From: an uncultured Eubacteriales bacterium
GTDB lineage: Bacteria; Bacillota; Clostridia; Saccharofermentanales; Saccharofermentanaceae
DNA: 64,000 bases
Direction of reading: 5' to 3'
NCBI GenBank assembly: GCA_900314745.1
Contig: OMWK01000003.1
Span: 203,864-267,863, forward strand
The position numbers and the translations under genes are program-made. Below, one piece after another: positions 18,461 to 27,567 of this stretch. Numbering within the stretch: the first letter of the stretch is position 1; each line of letters opens with the position of its first letter. The notes below the pieces were generated by a model. That model was given only the letters and a program-made list of their open reading frames with translations, did no database searches and was not told the origin of the DNA.

Positions 18461-19924
18461 ATGAGAAACAGGAACCTCAGGTTAACGCAGATAGTCTACT
18501 CTCTGGTCGTCGCTTTTGGCGTCATACTGTTCTCGCTCGTCATATCGGCAATTCTGCTCTCATCCTTAAAGGACAGCACTGAGGACCGAATCTCCTACTT
18601 TATAGCTGCCGACGCTCACCAGATGGAGCTCAACGTCAATAACTATATGTACAACGTGCAGCAGGATGTTGCCCTTCTTTACTCCGACAAGAACTACTAC
18701 ATGTACGATGCGACGGACCCTTCCTTAAGCGAATACGATAAGATCCAGAGCGAGACGCTCATCCAGAACAGGATCGTTGACCTCGGTATGATGAACAATT
18801 TCTGCGACTTCGGAATCGTATACGCGAACGATAATACGACCGGCTGGATATCACAGGTCACCAACCAGATGTTCAGGGAGAGCAGCATGTATGAGTATTT
18901 CTCATCCGTGATTCCTTCCGACAATCTTAAGCAGGACGCCTGGATAGTAAATGTGCTCGGCAACACTGACCGTATCTACTATGTTAAGAGGCTGAATCCC
19001 AACGCGGTCTGCGTTGTCTCATTCTATATATCGGAGCTCGAGAATGTTCTCGCCGTTCCGAGCGAATTAAGCGACATGACCGTAAGTCTTGTCACCTTCG
19101 ACAACTACGTTGTTTATTCGACCAACTCCTCCGAGATCGCGCAGCAGATGAACCCCGACATCATGAACATCATCGGGGACAATGTAGGAATCACCGCCGT
19201 AAACGACGATTACCTCATCACATCCAACCGCTTAACGAACGGCTGGAAGGTCGTCTGCTCAATGCCAACATCGACGCTCATGGCAGATCAGATATCGGCG
19301 ATGAATTCACTCATCCTGATTGTTCTTCTCATAACCGTTCTCGGCGTTCTCATCTTCCTGCTCATAACAAGCAGATTCAACCATTCAGTCAACGGCGTTG
19401 TCAGCGAACTCGATTACAAGGCGAAGAACGACCTGATGACAGGACTTCTGAACAAGACCGCTTTCCGAAGCCTTACGGAGATGGACCTCGAAGCATTTAA
19501 CGGCAAGCAGGCGGTCGCTTTCCTGATGTTCGACCTCGACAATTTCAAGGAAGTAAACGATGTCGCGGGACACAAGTTCGGCGATGAAGTCATAAAGAGA
19601 ATGAGCAGACTTCTTAAGGATGTATTCGGTCCCGAGGAGGCGCTGATCGGACGCATCGGCGGCGATGAATTCGCAGTCTATAAGTCCTACAACAGTTTAA
19701 GCCTCGAGGAAGCGGACAAGAGGATACATGAACTGACCGATAAGCTCTACGAGCAGTTTAAGGCTGAGTTCAAGGACGAGAGCGAGACCTATAAGCTCAC
19801 GGTATCAGGCGGCATACTCGTCACGGGTCCCGGCGACTACAAATTTGACGAACTGTACCAGAAGGCTGACGTCGCCCTGTACATATCGAAGCGCAACGGC
19901 AAGTCAATGCCGACATTCATCTGA
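18461..19924 (+). CDS. Membrane sensor diguanylate cyclase (GGDEF)
   Basis: A 487-residue protein: a transmembrane helix at about 10-35, an extracytoplasmic Cache-like sensor to about residue 275, a second helix (SLILIVLLITVLGVLIFLLI) and a cytoplasmic GGDEF domain. The active-site motif reads RIGGDEFAVY, and DLDNFKEVNDVAGHKFGDEV carries the metal-binding Asp, so cyclase activity is expected. The RxxD inhibitory site is not at its usual place before GGDEF. No good ribosome site precedes the ATG. The next gene, a solute-binding lipoprotein, begins 10 bp later and is likely cotranscribed. Confidence 0.88.
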   Translation: MRNRNLRLTQIVYSLVVAFGVILFSLVISAILLSSLKDSTEDRISYFIAADAHQMELNVNNYMYNVQQDVALLYSDKNYYMYDATDPSLSEYDKIQSETLIQNRIVDLGMMNNFCDFGIVYANDNTTGWISQVTNQMFRESSMYEYFSSVIPSDNLKQDAWIVNVLGNTDRIYYVKRLNPNAVCVVSFYISELENVLAVPSELSDMTVSLVTFDNYVVYSTNSSEIAQQMNPDIMNIIGDNVGITAVNDDYLITSNRLTNGWKVVCSMPTSTLMADQISAMNSLILIVLLITVLGVLIFLLITSRFNHSVNGVVSELDYKAKNDLMTGLLNKTAFRSLTEMDLEAFNGKQAVAFLMFDLDNFKEVNDVAGHKFGDEVIKRMSRLLKDVFGPEEALIGRIGGDEFAVYKSYNSLSLEEADKRIHELTDKLYEQFKAEFKDESETYKLTVSGGILVTGPGDYKFDELYQKADVALYISKRNGKSMPTFI

Positions 19925-19934
19925 GGTGGGAAAC

Positions 19935-21203
19935 ATGCGTAGACACTTGAAGACAATTGCAGCTATGATGCTTGTGATATTCACCGCAGCATCCTGCTCC
20001 TCAGACCTCTCCAAAGTAAGGATAAGCTCACAGGAACAGACTACGGTGATCTCAATGTCCTGGTGGGGCAACGACCCCAGGCACGAATACACGCTCGCGG
20101 GACTGTCACTGTTCCACGATCTTAATCCCGACATCATGGTCAACCACTCGTACGGCGTATGGAACGGTTACGAGAGAAGATATCTCATGCAGATGGAATC
20201 ACACAACAACTGCGATGTAATGCAGATCAATTACGCGTGGCTCTCAGAGTATTCACCGGACGGGACGGGATACTACGACCTGAACACCCTCTCCGGCTGC
20301 ATCGACTTCTCGCAGTTCACCGAGGAGGATCTCGCGACCGGCATGAGGGACGGACATCTGAACGCCCTCCCCATCGCATACAACTCCATCTGCCTGTTCT
20401 ATAACGCAGACATGTTCGCAAGCTACGGTCTCGAGATTCCGCAGACCTGGGATGATCTGTTCGAAGCGGCCGATGCTATGAGAGGCGACGACATCTACGT
20501 CCTCGGAATGATCAATAAGCATCTGTTCCTCCTTCTGAATGCATGGTTCGAACAGACTAGCGGACGGACGCTCTTCGACAGCGACGGCAACTACATAGGC
20601 ACAGTTGAAGACATAACACAGATCTTAGAGTTCTACAAGGAGCTCACGGACCGTCATGTCATCATCCCTCTTTATAATTTCAATGTAAGCGACCTCGAGA
20701 ACTCTGTCGTAGCGGGAACTGTATGCTGGGCGAGTGACTCGATAAGATACTGCCAGCCTGCGATAGACGACGGAATGAATGTTGTTCTGGGCGATTACTT
20801 AAGGCTTGCTCCGGGAGACCAGAGCGAATGGTATATCAAGCCTGCGACGATGCTCGCGATAAGTGCAGACTGCAGCGATCCCGAGGCCTGCGGCAGACTT
20901 GTTAACTTCCTTCTTAACGACCCGCAGTACGCCGTCCTTCAGGGAACCGAGAAGGGCATTCCCGTAAGCGCTGCGGCAAGGCAAGCGCTCCTCGAAGCGG
21001 GACTTCTCGGCGGCATCGAATATCAGGCCGGGGAATTCATAACGGATAACATCTCCAGCATGAATCTCATCAATCCTATGCTCGAGAATGCTGACTTCAT
21101 GGATATCTTCAAGACCTACAGCGATCTGTATCTGTACGATGAGGCGACACTCGAAGAGGCCGCTTCCGAGCTTCACCGCGAACTCACGGATCTTACAGGC
21201 TGA
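19935..21203 (+). CDS. ABC-type extracellular solute-binding lipoprotein
   Basis: A 422-residue lipoprotein: basic start MRRHLK, hydrophobic core and lipobox LVIFTAASC. The mature part resembles family 1 carbohydrate-binding proteins (TVISMSWWGNDPRHEYT, then ALPIAYNSICLFYNADMF). ATG at 19935 follows GAGGTGGG. No permease or ATPase genes follow. With the cyclase just upstream it may be a ligand sensor presented to the Cache domain rather than a transport component; that is an inference from context only. Confidence 0.82.
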   Translation: MRRHLKTIAAMMLVIFTAASCSSDLSKVRISSQEQTTVISMSWWGNDPRHEYTLAGLSLFHDLNPDIMVNHSYGVWNGYERRYLMQMESHNNCDVMQINYAWLSEYSPDGTGYYDLNTLSGCIDFSQFTEEDLATGMRDGHLNALPIAYNSICLFYNADMFASYGLEIPQTWDDLFEAADAMRGDDIYVLGMINKHLFLLLNAWFEQTSGRTLFDSDGNYIGTVEDITQILEFYKELTDRHVIIPLYNFNVSDLENSVVAGTVCWASDSIRYCQPAIDDGMNVVLGDYLRLAPGDQSEWYIKPATMLAISADCSDPEACGRLVNFLLNDPQYAVLQGTEKGIPVSAAARQALLEAGLLGGIEYQAGEFITDNISSMNLINPMLENADFMDIFKTYSDLYLYDEATLEEAASELHRELTDLTG

Positions 21204-21235
21204 CCATTCCAGCCAATCGACTTGAATCCAGAATC

Positions 21236-21703
21236 TTACTTCTCTTCGCTTATAAGGCTCAGCTCATCATTAAGTCTCGCGACGATGACCTGCTCGCCGG
21301 GATTGTAATCCTTCTTGCCGATAAAAGGGCTGATGTTGTGGCCCTCAAGGCCTCTTACCTGATAACCGCTGTCGGTCTTGCCGACTATCTGACCGGAGAC
21401 GAATTCATAATCCTGATTCTTGATCGCTTTCGCTGTGGCAAATATGTTATATACCGCATAGAACGGCAGGAAGACGCACAGCAGTCCGATCGCACTTATA
21501 AACAAACGCTCGAAGAAATAAACGAGCACGAAGACAATACCGAGAACTACAGCGCATATGATGATTGATACCGGAAGAAGCTTCCACGATGCTGACCTTG
21601 ATTTCTTAAGAAAAGCATCGCGCATCTCATCGCTTACAGTTACGGGGGTAATCACCTGATTCTGGATAGAATCCTTGATTGCAAATTTAACATCTGCTGC
21701 CAT
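21236..21703 (-). CDS. Small membrane protein of unknown function
   Basis: A protein of 155 residues with two long hydrophobic helices (about 40-85) and a C-terminal beta-rich segment (GQIVGKTDSGYQVRGLEG). No family recognised. An ATG at 21709 directly abuts GAGGTGA; the ATG at 21703 has a 6-nt spacer and is the better start. It converges with the lipoprotein gene. Confidence 0.55.
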   Translation of the reverse strand: MAADVKFAIKDSIQNQVITPVTVSDEMRDAFLKKSRSASWKLLPVSIIICAVVLGIVFVLVYFFERLFISAIGLLCVFLPFYAVYNIFATAKAIKNQDYEFVSGQIVGKTDSGYQVRGLEGHNISPFIGKKDYNPGEQVIVARLNDELSLISEEK

Positions 21704-21747
21704 ATTCATTCACCTCGGAAAGACTATACACTTATCCATAGTGATAC

Positions 21748-23478
21748 TCAACTGATTTTTACCCCGTCACGTGAGAAGCGGATCATGCTTCGGTTATAGC
21801 CTGTGGTGACGTAGTATCCCTTCTCATCCTGCACTTCCATGAGTCCGTTAAGAAGAAGTACGCTCAGGTTATCAACAGGAAGATCGGGATCGGTGATATC
21901 AAAAAGTTTGCCCGAATCTCGTTCAATGATGAGGGCGGTGTCACCTTCGAAGAAGACGGACAGTTCGATGAGCAAAGGTCCTTTTCGAGCTGCGTTCTGT
22001 TCGAGTATGGTAAGGCCCAGCTCCTCTATAAGCAGAGCCTCACGCGTCGCGACCTCGACGGGGTACTGCCGCGACAAAATGATGTCCTTGATGCGCCCTG
22101 CAAGGATGGCCGCATTCTCAGGCGTCAGCGTGTCATCTACCACAACTATATCCGAGTTCATGTTCTGCAGAAGGAACGGGAAGTTTTCCCTGCCAAACTT
22201 CAGATACACAAACAGCATGGCAAGGGCGAGTGTAACAACCGGCGCCACGGCAAAACCTGCCCACATGCCGTTTATTCCCCACAACATCGAGCCTGCTATC
22301 GGAAGCAGCACGTAGAGCAGGCCGTTTTGAAGGCACGATATGCACACGGACATTCCGATGCGGTCTATGAGCATGTAATAGGACGTCGTCAGCGACACGG
22401 CACTGCAGAAGGTGAACCCCAGCGAGACGATCCTTATGGCAGTGACAGCAGGCGCCAGCGCTTCTCCCCCTGTAATGCCGAAAAGCCCACAGAACTGCTT
22501 CGCGAACACCATGATAAGAACCGTCGCTACGATACCCTCGATAACAGCTGCCTTCATCGCGGCTTTCATGACCCTCTTGATCAGCTTGTGATTCTTCTCG
22601 CCGAAGTACGTGCCTATCAGAGGCTGCATCGCCATGCCGACGCCGTCGAGGACGACGCTGAACTCGATGAGGCTTACGACCACCGCGAGAACGATAAGGC
22701 CGGAATCACCGTAGTTCTTGGACACGAAGCCTATCATCAGATAATCCATCAGCGCCCAGCAAAGATAGACGGATGAATCCACGATGCTGTAGCGCGAAGT
22801 AAGGAAGAAATCTTTAATAGAGAAATGCCAGACAAAATGAAGTGTGCTGCACCTTCGAAAATAATGCCAGCAGCATGCCAGGATGCCGAGGGTGTTGCCT
22901 ATGACCGAACCCAGAATAATGCCCGTCATGCCCATGTATTTGGCGAGGATGATGGAGCACAGGATGTTGCCGCCAATCTGGAATACATAACAAATGTTGT
23001 TGCAAAGTTCATCGCCGTCGCTGTAGACCATCTGCTCGAGATAGAAGATGACTATGGTAAGGAAAGAATTGATAGGCGCGAGACGGTAGTAAGGCAGAGC
23101 ATGCTCAAGTATCTCACCCTCGATGCCGTTGATGCCGAAGTACAGGTCCTGAATAAGAAAGATAGTAACGGCGGAGATGAGTCCTATGGCAATGCTTATT
23201 ATCAGGCCCTGGCCGTAGATCTCGTCGGCGCGCTTCTTCCTCCTCGCACCGATCTCACGGGTGAAGACGATTCCGACGCCGGTAGACACGAGATCTCCGA
23301 AGAACGTAACGATGCCGGTTACAGGAGTTATCGCATTTATCGCAGCGACACCTGACGCACCTTTGTAATAGCCCGCTATTATGCTGTCGCACAAAAGCAT
23401 GATGTACATGACAGCTTTGGTGAAGGTTCCGGACAGGAACATGGAGCTGAACTTACGCTCACAGAAGCCTTTCCCCAT
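21748..23478 (-). CDS. MATE-family exporter with C-terminal GHKL-like ATPase domain
   Basis: Of its 576 residues the first about 440 form a 12-helix MATE transporter (LVSTGVGIVFTREIGARRKK in the first half, MAMQPLIGTYFGEK in the second). MATE proteins usually end there. Here a further 135 residues follow, with VEVATREALLIEELGLTILE and ALIIERDSGKLFDITDPD, resembling the N-box and G1 parts of RsbW/anti-sigma-type HATPase domains, although the G-box is degenerate. Related fusions occur in gut Clostridia. A GGGGGCT ribosome site precedes the ATG. Confidence 0.82.
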   Translation of the reverse strand: MGKGFCERKFSSMFLSGTFTKAVMYIMLLCDSIIAGYYKGASGVAAINAITPVTGIVTFFGDLVSTGVGIVFTREIGARRKKRADEIYGQGLIISIAIGLISAVTIFLIQDLYFGINGIEGEILEHALPYYRLAPINSFLTIVIFYLEQMVYSDGDELCNNICYVFQIGGNILCSIILAKYMGMTGIILGSVIGNTLGILACCWHYFRRCSTLHFVWHFSIKDFFLTSRYSIVDSSVYLCWALMDYLMIGFVSKNYGDSGLIVLAVVVSLIEFSVVLDGVGMAMQPLIGTYFGEKNHKLIKRVMKAAMKAAVIEGIVATVLIMVFAKQFCGLFGITGGEALAPAVTAIRIVSLGFTFCSAVSLTTSYYMLIDRIGMSVCISCLQNGLLYVLLPIAGSMLWGINGMWAGFAVAPVVTLALAMLFVYLKFGRENFPFLLQNMNSDIVVVDDTLTPENAAILAGRIKDIILSRQYPVEVATREALLIEELGLTILEQNAARKGPLLIELSVFFEGDTALIIERDSGKLFDITDPDLPVDNLSVLLLNGLMEVQDEKGYYVTTGYNRSMIRFSRDGVKIS

Positions 23479-23649
23479 TATTAGCCCCCAAAAACGAATA
23501 ATTATCTACTTTTAAGGCTATCACACGCCCTTATTTTTTGTGTTGTGAAACGATGAATTACAAGTTAATAAACACATCAGTTCCCAAGTGTCTAATAAGC
23601 GACATTTTCACACTAATATCGTAAAATAAATAAAAAAAGGAGTCTCATC

Positions 23650-25566
23650 TTGTTCTCGAACCTTCCTTTACGTGCAATGGAAATATTCGTCTACTGGTAC
23701 CCTGCCGTCATGGGTATGCTGTGGATATTGGGATCATTGGTATTCTATTTTGCCAATGAGCGTAAGGGCTCGCTGCCGCTCGAGAAGACTCCGTTTGTCT
23801 CCATCCTGATGCCGGCACATAACGAGAGCCGTATCCTCTACCCCGTCGTCAAGGAGATGGTGGACCTCAACTACCCCGAGTATGAAGTCATACTCATAAA
23901 TGACGGAAGCTCCGACGACACATCAGAGGTCCTTAAGGATCTCGCCATCAAGTACGACAGGGTCCGTGTAATAGACCTCAAGGAGAACTGCGGCAAGGCG
24001 AATGCCCTCTATCTCGGTCTCATCGCATCCAAAGGCGAGATACTTGTCGGTGTCGATGCAGACTCATATCTTGATAAGAATGCTCTCCGCTATCTCGTCT
24101 CGCACTTCGTAAACAGGCACAACGGAGAGCGCGTCGGCGCCGTCACGGGCAACCCCAGAGTACGTAACAGAGGCACGCTCCTCGGCAAGCTTCAGCTGTG
24201 TGAATATGCGAGCATAATAAGCCTTATAAAGCGCACTCAGCGCGTCCTCGGCAAAGTCATGACGGTATCGGGCGTATGCGTCGCTTACCGCAAGCGAGCC
24301 CTCATGGAATGCGGCTTCTGGGACCGTGACATGATGACGGAGGATATCGCCGTCACCTGGAAACTCGAAAAGAATTTCTGGGACGTCCGCTACGAGCCCC
24401 GTGCCCTGTGCTGGATGCTTGTGCCTGAGACGATAAAGGGTCTGTGGCGTCAAAGAAGACGCTGGTCTGAAGGCGGACTTGAAGTTATCTTCAGGCACTG
24501 GGACATCTTCAAGAGCTGGAAGAGAAGAAGAATGGCGCCCATCTACCTCGAGCAGGTCCTCTCTTTCTTATGGTCCGTCTGCTGGCTGATTCTTACGATA
24601 ATCCTTATCACGATGGAGATAAGAGGACACCACGTCATCACCGAATACATCTGGAAAAGCCAGTTCCTGTCCTTCATATGTCTGTTCCAGTTCCTCATCG
24701 CGATGTGGCTCGAATCAAGATACGACAAGAAGATCTTCGATAACTCCTGGTCAGTCATCTGGTACCCGATACTGTACTGGTACATAAACGTATTCATCGC
24801 ACTCGCATCCATCTTCAAGGCGATACTTCCCAACAAGAAGCTCGCGACCTGGAAGAGCCCGGATCGGGGCGTAACGCAGACTATGAAGGAGCAGTCGGCG
24901 TCACCTGCGAAGAGCATTGATACAGAAGAGCTGGAGAATATGCTTTTCGAGCCGAAGCCGAAGGAAATTGAGATCGGCCTTGACGCCGAGGACAGCGAAG
25001 CGCTCATGAAGATAACTAGGCGTGAGCAGGCCTTAACCGGCAAGAGCACACCTGAGATGCCGCTTGTTGACGGCAGCCTCGAGAACCCCGTTATCGGCAA
25101 AGACACCGACAAACACATCGAATACGACACGAAGCAGGTGTGGTGGAAGCGGCTGATCGAAGTCATCCTCACAGTCTTAGGCTGGCTTTACATGGTCGTT
25201 TACTGGGCTTTTATGATGTACGGCATCTTCCGCGATGCGCTGGGATACCCTGTAGAGAAGCTGTTCATCTACGACCTGGAGATGCTTAGGACCACCGAGC
25301 ACTACTTCTACATCATGGGCATCGTCATCATGATCGAGCTCGCGGCGATCATCATCTGGAAGGAATACAACCGCAACAGGTTCGGCAAGAAGCGCCGCCG
25401 TACCTTCAAGCCCGACACTGAGGAGAGCGAGATAGACGATATCTTCGAGCTGTCGCCCGAGTTAAGCGACAGACTTCACCACCATAAGTACGTGGAGATC
25501 CTGCAAAACCCCATCCCCGAAGGCATGGGCCAGGGCCGCAAGGGCAAGAAGATGGAAACACGATGA
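23650..25566 (+). CDS. Membrane glycosyltransferase family 2 (processive polysaccharide synthase type)
   Basis: A 638-residue protein with an N-terminal helix, a GT2 catalytic domain at about 50-290, four or five helices, a charged linker and two final helices. Catalytic motifs are ILINDGSSDDTSE, VGVDADSY (DxD), MTEDIAVTW and QRRRWSEGG (Q/RxxRW), as in PgaC/BcsA/hyaluronan synthases. The likely role is export of a cell-surface or biofilm polysaccharide. The TTG start at 23650 is chosen because AAAGGAG lies 8 nt upstream; the first in-frame ATG is at 23680 and lacks one. No PilZ domain is visible, so c-di-GMP control is not shown. Confidence 0.88.
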   Translation: MFSNLPLRAMEIFVYWYPAVMGMLWILGSLVFYFANERKGSLPLEKTPFVSILMPAHNESRILYPVVKEMVDLNYPEYEVILINDGSSDDTSEVLKDLAIKYDRVRVIDLKENCGKANALYLGLIASKGEILVGVDADSYLDKNALRYLVSHFVNRHNGERVGAVTGNPRVRNRGTLLGKLQLCEYASIISLIKRTQRVLGKVMTVSGVCVAYRKRALMECGFWDRDMMTEDIAVTWKLEKNFWDVRYEPRALCWMLVPETIKGLWRQRRRWSEGGLEVIFRHWDIFKSWKRRRMAPIYLEQVLSFLWSVCWLILTIILITMEIRGHHVITEYIWKSQFLSFICLFQFLIAMWLESRYDKKIFDNSWSVIWYPILYWYINVFIALASIFKAILPNKKLATWKSPDRGVTQTMKEQSASPAKSIDTEELENMLFEPKPKEIEIGLDAEDSEALMKITRREQALTGKSTPEMPLVDGSLENPVIGKDTDKHIEYDTKQVWWKRLIEVILTVLGWLYMVVYWAFMMYGIFRDALGYPVEKLFIYDLEMLRTTEHYFYIMGIVIMIELAAIIIWKEYNRNRFGKKRRRTFKPDTEESEIDDIFELSPELSDRLHHHKYVEILQNPIPEGMGQGRKGKKMETR

Positions 25567-25588
25567 GTCCAATTAATGGAACTGTTTA

Positions 25589-26467
25589 TTAACCAATGCC
25601 GTTCTTATCCTTCTCATCGATCCAGCCGTCGCACAGGACGCGGCTGAAGACGTCGTAGTTAGTACTGTTAGCAGGCGTGCAGTACACGGCAAACTCAATA
25701 GCCGAGAACACATTCGGGAAAACACTCAGCGCATTCTTATAAGCGAGCGCCACCACCTCGGGATCATTCTCAAACGCCCCGCATCCGAAGGCTCCGAGGA
25801 CGAGGATATCCGCGCCCATGGCGGCTGCACATGTAAGAATATGAATCGCCCTCTTCACGTGGTAAGCGTAGAGCTCGGCTTTGTTCATCGCGACCTTGCC
25901 GCCAACAAGCTTCGCGTGCATATTGGATTCACTTCGAAGGTCAGGGGCAGCAACCGTGATCACATCGACCTTCACCCACTCCTCCGAGGGAAGCCTCTTC
26001 GGAAGGTCTTCGTCAGACTTGCAGATGATTACGTCTTCCGTATAGATAAGCGAGTCCGAAGCCTTGGGCGTCTTAAGGTCATAGTGGTGCTTATAAAACG
26101 AGTCTCTTAAAGTTCTTCTGTAGATCAGAGGATAGAGCGTGGACGTCCTGCAAAGACACTCCTCCTGCGCACTGCTGCCGTTTGTTACGCCTCCCCCCGC
26201 TCGAAAAGCATTAGCAAAATTCATTACAGCTATCTTCTGTCCCTCATTCTCACGGTGAAGCCTCATGGCAGCCTCGAAGGAGCGGTCCATCGAGACACTG
26301 AGCGTCATCTTCGAATGCACGGGCCTGTTATATTCGGGGTAATCATCCTCGTAGAAGACCTTGGTATGCTGTTTGGAATAAACAACGGAAGCTGTAAGTT
26401 GCTGATCCTGATTGATCCAGTCCTGCGTATCATTAAATACTTCTATTCTCTGTTCACGTGTGCTCAT
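25589..26467 (-). CDS. TIGR02452/DUF2263 macrodomain protein, bacterial PARG-like
   Basis: A 292-residue member of the microbial poly(ADP-ribose) glycohydrolase-like family. The catalytic signature GGG-X6-8-QEE is seen as RAGGGVTNGSSAQEECLCR, and MNFANAF precedes it. The macrodomain core LVLGAFGCGAFENDP is present. Such enzymes remove ADP-ribose from proteins. Upstream TTG in the same frame is disfavoured; the ATG at 26467 is 8-9 nt after AGAGG. No ADP-ribosyltransferase gene is in the window, so its substrate is unknown. Confidence 0.87.
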   Translation of the reverse strand: MSTREQRIEVFNDTQDWINQDQQLTASVVYSKQHTKVFYEDDYPEYNRPVHSKMTLSVSMDRSFEAAMRLHRENEGQKIAVMNFANAFRAGGGVTNGSSAQEECLCRTSTLYPLIYRRTLRDSFYKHHYDLKTPKASDSLIYTEDVIICKSDEDLPKRLPSEEWVKVDVITVAAPDLRSESNMHAKLVGGKVAMNKAELYAYHVKRAIHILTCAAAMGADILVLGAFGCGAFENDPEVVALAYKNALSVFPNVFSAIEFAVYCTPANSTNYDVFSRVLCDGWIDEKDKNGIG

Positions 26468-26593
26468 GGTTATCAACCTCTAATTAATCTCTTCTTCAGG
26501 TATCGCGCTAGTTCTTTATCCGTACAGTAGATATATCTCAATTATAATGTAAACTGTTATGAACAACACTACTGCCTAAGCTTTATCGCATAC

Positions 26594-26629
26594 AAAAAGG
26601 GCTGTCCCGGATCTGCGGGGGCAGCCCTT
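26594..26629 (-). terminator. Rho-independent terminator of the double-glycine peptide gene
   Basis: On the minus strand the arms GGGCTG (26622-26627 complement) and CAGCCC (26599-26604 complement), extended by CCC/GGG pairs, are followed by TTTTT. It sits about 20 bp after the stop of the peptide gene. Confidence 0.85.
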
Positions 26630-26651
26630 GCTTAGTCTATGTGTAATCAGA

Positions 26652-26906
26652 TTACTGATAATGAATGGGAGGGTTGCTGCGGCTTGCAGAGACTGTAATT
26701 CCGCGCCTGCCTGTAATATCAATACTGCGGCTCCTCGTATGGAGTCTTCTGGCAGGAATCCTCTGACGAATCGTGATAACTTCACTCTCGTCGATCTCAT
26801 CCAACTCGGGTACAAGTGCAAGATCATCAATTACGATCTCACTCTCGGAACCGCCGTTAACCATCTCAAGTTGAGTCTTATCGAGCTCTTTCATGTTCTT
26901 CTTCAT
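26652..26906 (-). CDS. Small peptide with double-glycine (bacteriocin-type) leader
   Basis: An 84-residue product. The leader ends KELDKTQLEMVNGG, matching the LSxxELxxIxGG consensus of peptides cut by C39-type ABC exporters. The predicted mature part has 64 residues: an acidic first half (SESEIVIDDLALVPELDEID) and an Arg/Ser-rich second half (RRLHTRSRSIDITGRRG). There is no Cys, so lanthionine or sactionine bridges are excluded. ATG at 26906 follows a perfect AAAGGAGGACAGAAC, its own promoter is upstream and a strong terminator follows, so it is a single-gene transcript. No modification enzyme or C39 exporter is adjacent. It could be an unmodified bacteriocin or a signal peptide. Confidence 0.7.
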   Translation of the reverse strand: MKKNMKELDKTQLEMVNGGSESEIVIDDLALVPELDEIDESEVITIRQRIPARRLHTRSRSIDITGRRGITVSASRSNPPIHYQ

Positions 26907-26952
26907 TGTTCTGTCCTCCTTTTTTTGTGTAAGTAGTTTGTTCAATGAGTTG

Positions 26953-26981
26953 ATTAAACCATCTGAAAGAGCCCGAACCAA
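26953..26981 (-). promoter_or_regulatory. Promoter of the double-glycine peptide gene
   Basis: Minus-strand TTGGTT (26976-26981) and TTTAAT (26953-26958) with a 17-bp spacer, about 45 bp before the start codon. Confidence 0.5.
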
Positions 26982-27049
26982 TCAATAATAATGCCCTCTT
27001 CTGTCGGTTAAGCAACAGCTAAGGGCAAAAGTGTCGTTCTAATTCGTTA

Positions 27050-27565
27050 TTACCTTAGAGAGTTAATATATTTCTCGTATCTTTGATTATGGGATTTCAT
27101 CGCACCGTCGGAATCAACATATTCAAGAAGTCCCTCACGGTCAACCCACTTATAGTCAGTGGTCTCCCCCTCCTGCAGGACTATGCTGTCCTTCTCACAG
27201 CTTACCTTAGCAAGATAGGAATAATACAGACCGTGGCTGCTGTCCTTGAAGCTCACACCAACAAGCTCCAGTGAATCCGCGACTATGCCCGTCTCCTCAA
27301 ACAATTCCCTCTTGGCAGCGTCTAGAGGTTCCTCACCGCTCAATGCGGAACCGCCGGCACTCGCCTCCCAGAACCCGGGATTAACATCCTTCTCATCACT
27401 TCTTTTGGTGAGAAGATATGTGCCGTCGTTATGTATTACCAGAAGGTCCACCACGAGGTGATAACGCCCTTCCGGGATATCCTTATAACTCCCGTAATAC
27501 CGCTCACTCGTCTCGCCGGTCCTCTTGCCTTCACGGTCGTACAGATCCCATATTTCTTTAATCAT
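27050..27565 (-). CDS. Nudix hydrolase (IPP-isomerase/YfcD-like branch)
   Basis: Roughly 171 residues. The Nudix box reads GSALSGEEPLDAAKREL followed by FEETGI, matching GX5EX7REUXEEXGU. The beginning, IWDLYDREGKRTGE, is typical of the YfcD/IDI-like group, whose substrates are uncertain. It cleaves a nucleoside-diphosphate-linked compound. A TTG at 27571 overlaps the upstream stop; the ATG at 27565 is about 10 nt after AAGGA. Coupled to the ATC-hydrolase-like gene upstream by overlap or near contact. Confidence 0.83.
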   Translation of the reverse strand: MIKEIWDLYDREGKRTGETSERYYGSYKDIPEGRYHLVVDLLVIHNDGTYLLTKRSDEKDVNPGFWEASAGGSALSGEEPLDAAKRELFEETGIVADSLELVGVSFKDSSHGLYYSYLAKVSCEKDSIVLQEGETTDYKWVDREGLLEYVDSDGAMKSHNQRYEKYINSLR

Positions 27566-27567
27566 GA

